Under the pieces are notes generated by a model. It ran no database searches. It was given only the letters and a program-made list of their open reading frames with translations, and was not told where the DNA came from. DNA of 6,529 bases from Coriobacteriales bacterium (GTDB lineage Bacteria; Actinomycetota; Coriobacteriia; Coriobacteriales; UBA8131), in NCBI GenBank assembly GCA_031286245.1, contig JAITUO010000128.1, forward strand, positions 1-6,529, read 5' to 3'. Shown here piece after piece: positions 6,012 through 6,529 of this stretch. Each line of letters begins with the position of its first letter. Position 1 is the first letter of the stretch. The translations under genes and the position numbers were made by a program.

Positions 6012-6529
6012 ATGAGTGAGCAGACCTTGGGATTTGACCGCCAGACAGCAAGCAAGAAGGCTACTCGCGCAGCTTATGGCGAGACCCTGGTTGAATTGGT
6101 TGAACAAGGCTTCGATGTCTTCGCAGTTGATGCTGACCTGGCTTCATCGACGACTACAGCCAAATTGGCGATCCATGATCCAATGCGCCATTTAAATGTA
6201 GGCATTGCCGAGCAGAACATGATCGGGGTGGCAGCCGGTATTGCGTTAGCAGACCAGAAAAAAATCGTTTTCACTGGTTCATTTGCGGTTTTTGGTACAG
6301 GCCGTGTCTATGACCAGATTCGCAACACCGTCTGTTACAGCAACTTGAACGTAAAAATCGCCCCAACCCATGCCGGTATTTCAACCGGTGCAGACGGTGG
6401 CAGCCACCAGATGATTGAGGACCTGGCTCTGATGCGGGTACTGCCGAACATGCGCGTCTTAGTGCCGGCAGATTACCATGCTGCCAAAGCTGTCATCCGA
6501 GTGGCGGCTGAATCATTCGGGCCATACTA
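6012..6529 (+). CDS. tktC: Transketolase, C-terminal subunit (partial, runs off right edge)
   Basis: The frame from ATG 6012 is open to the window end, giving 172 residues of a protein normally about 300-320 long. It shows the pyrimidine-binding domain of transketolase-like enzymes. G-I-A-E-Q-N-M at 64-70 holds the conserved catalytic Glu67, which activates the thiamine diphosphate of the partner subunit. F-T-G-S-F-A-V-F lies at 88-95, and the T-H-A-G-I-S-T-G-A-D-G-G-S-H-Q stretch at 119-133 leads into an E-D-L-A-L-M-R helix. The transketolase C-terminal domain would lie beyond the edge. It follows tktN by 13 bases with a strong AGGAG site, so the two halves are surely co-expressed. The related alternative, a 1-deoxyxylulose-5-phosphate synthase C-terminal part, is unlikely given the split-transketolase arrangement. 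Confidence 0.93.
   Translation, partial: MSEQTLGFDRQTASKKATRAAYGETLVELVEQGFDVFAVDADLASSTTTAKLAIHDPMRHLNVGIAEQNMIGVAAGIALADQKKIVFTGSFAVFGTGRVYDQIRNTVCYSNLNVKIAPTHAGISTGADGGSHQMIEDLALMRVLPNMRVLVPADYHAAKAVIRVAAESFGPY

Noticed and set aside
5102..6529. Transketolase broken by a frameshift
   Set aside because: The two halves have separate good domain boundaries, and the second has its own strong ribosome binding site and start. Split transketolases are a normal arrangement in many bacteria and archaea.

Overview
The window reads as a piece of an ordinary bacterial chromosome. It most likely comes from an actinomycete-type bacterium (Actinomycetota), with Coriobacteriia a reasonable guess. The reasons are a SARP/BTAD-type regulator, a release factor 2 whose sequence resembles actinobacterial RF2 proteins as I remember them, a transketolase split into two genes, and a base composition that looks only moderately GC-rich. 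The assignment comes from recalled family resemblance, not from a search. All supported genes are on the + strand and packed closely.

Left part (1-1089): the 3' part of a BTAD-domain transcriptional regulator enters from the left edge and ends at 658. A good TATAAT box overlaps its stop codon. It is followed by a short leader carrying a direct repeat, then by a 59-residue two-helix membrane protein (744-923) with a strong ribosome binding site. The 166 bases between that gene and secA hold a weak promoter candidate, a perfect 7-bp inverted repeat and the secA ribosome binding site.

Middle part (1090-5040): full-length secA (the preprotein translocase ATPase) and full-length prfB (peptide chain release factor 2) lie in the same reading frame, 60 bases apart. 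That gap is the most unusual thing here. It is built from four copies of a 15-bp unit, and the fifth copy is the first five codons of prfB. The copies spell two complete 9-codon mini-ORFs, each ending in TAG, with every stop directly abutting the next ATG: secA TAA|ATG...TAG|ATG...TAG|ATG prfB. No clear Shine-Dalgarno sequence precedes any of these three ATGs, so prfB looks as if it is translated by successive termination and re-initiation. The RF2 protein lacks the classical UGA frameshift site. It also carries Ser-Pro-Thr where RF2 normally has the Ser-Pro-Phe stop-codon recognition tripeptide.

Right part (5041-6529): after a possible weak terminator at the end of prfB comes a two-gene transketolase. 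The N-terminal, thiamine-diphosphate-binding half is complete (5102-5998). The C-terminal half (from 6012) runs off the right edge. The two halves should assemble into one non-oxidative pentose phosphate pathway enzyme.
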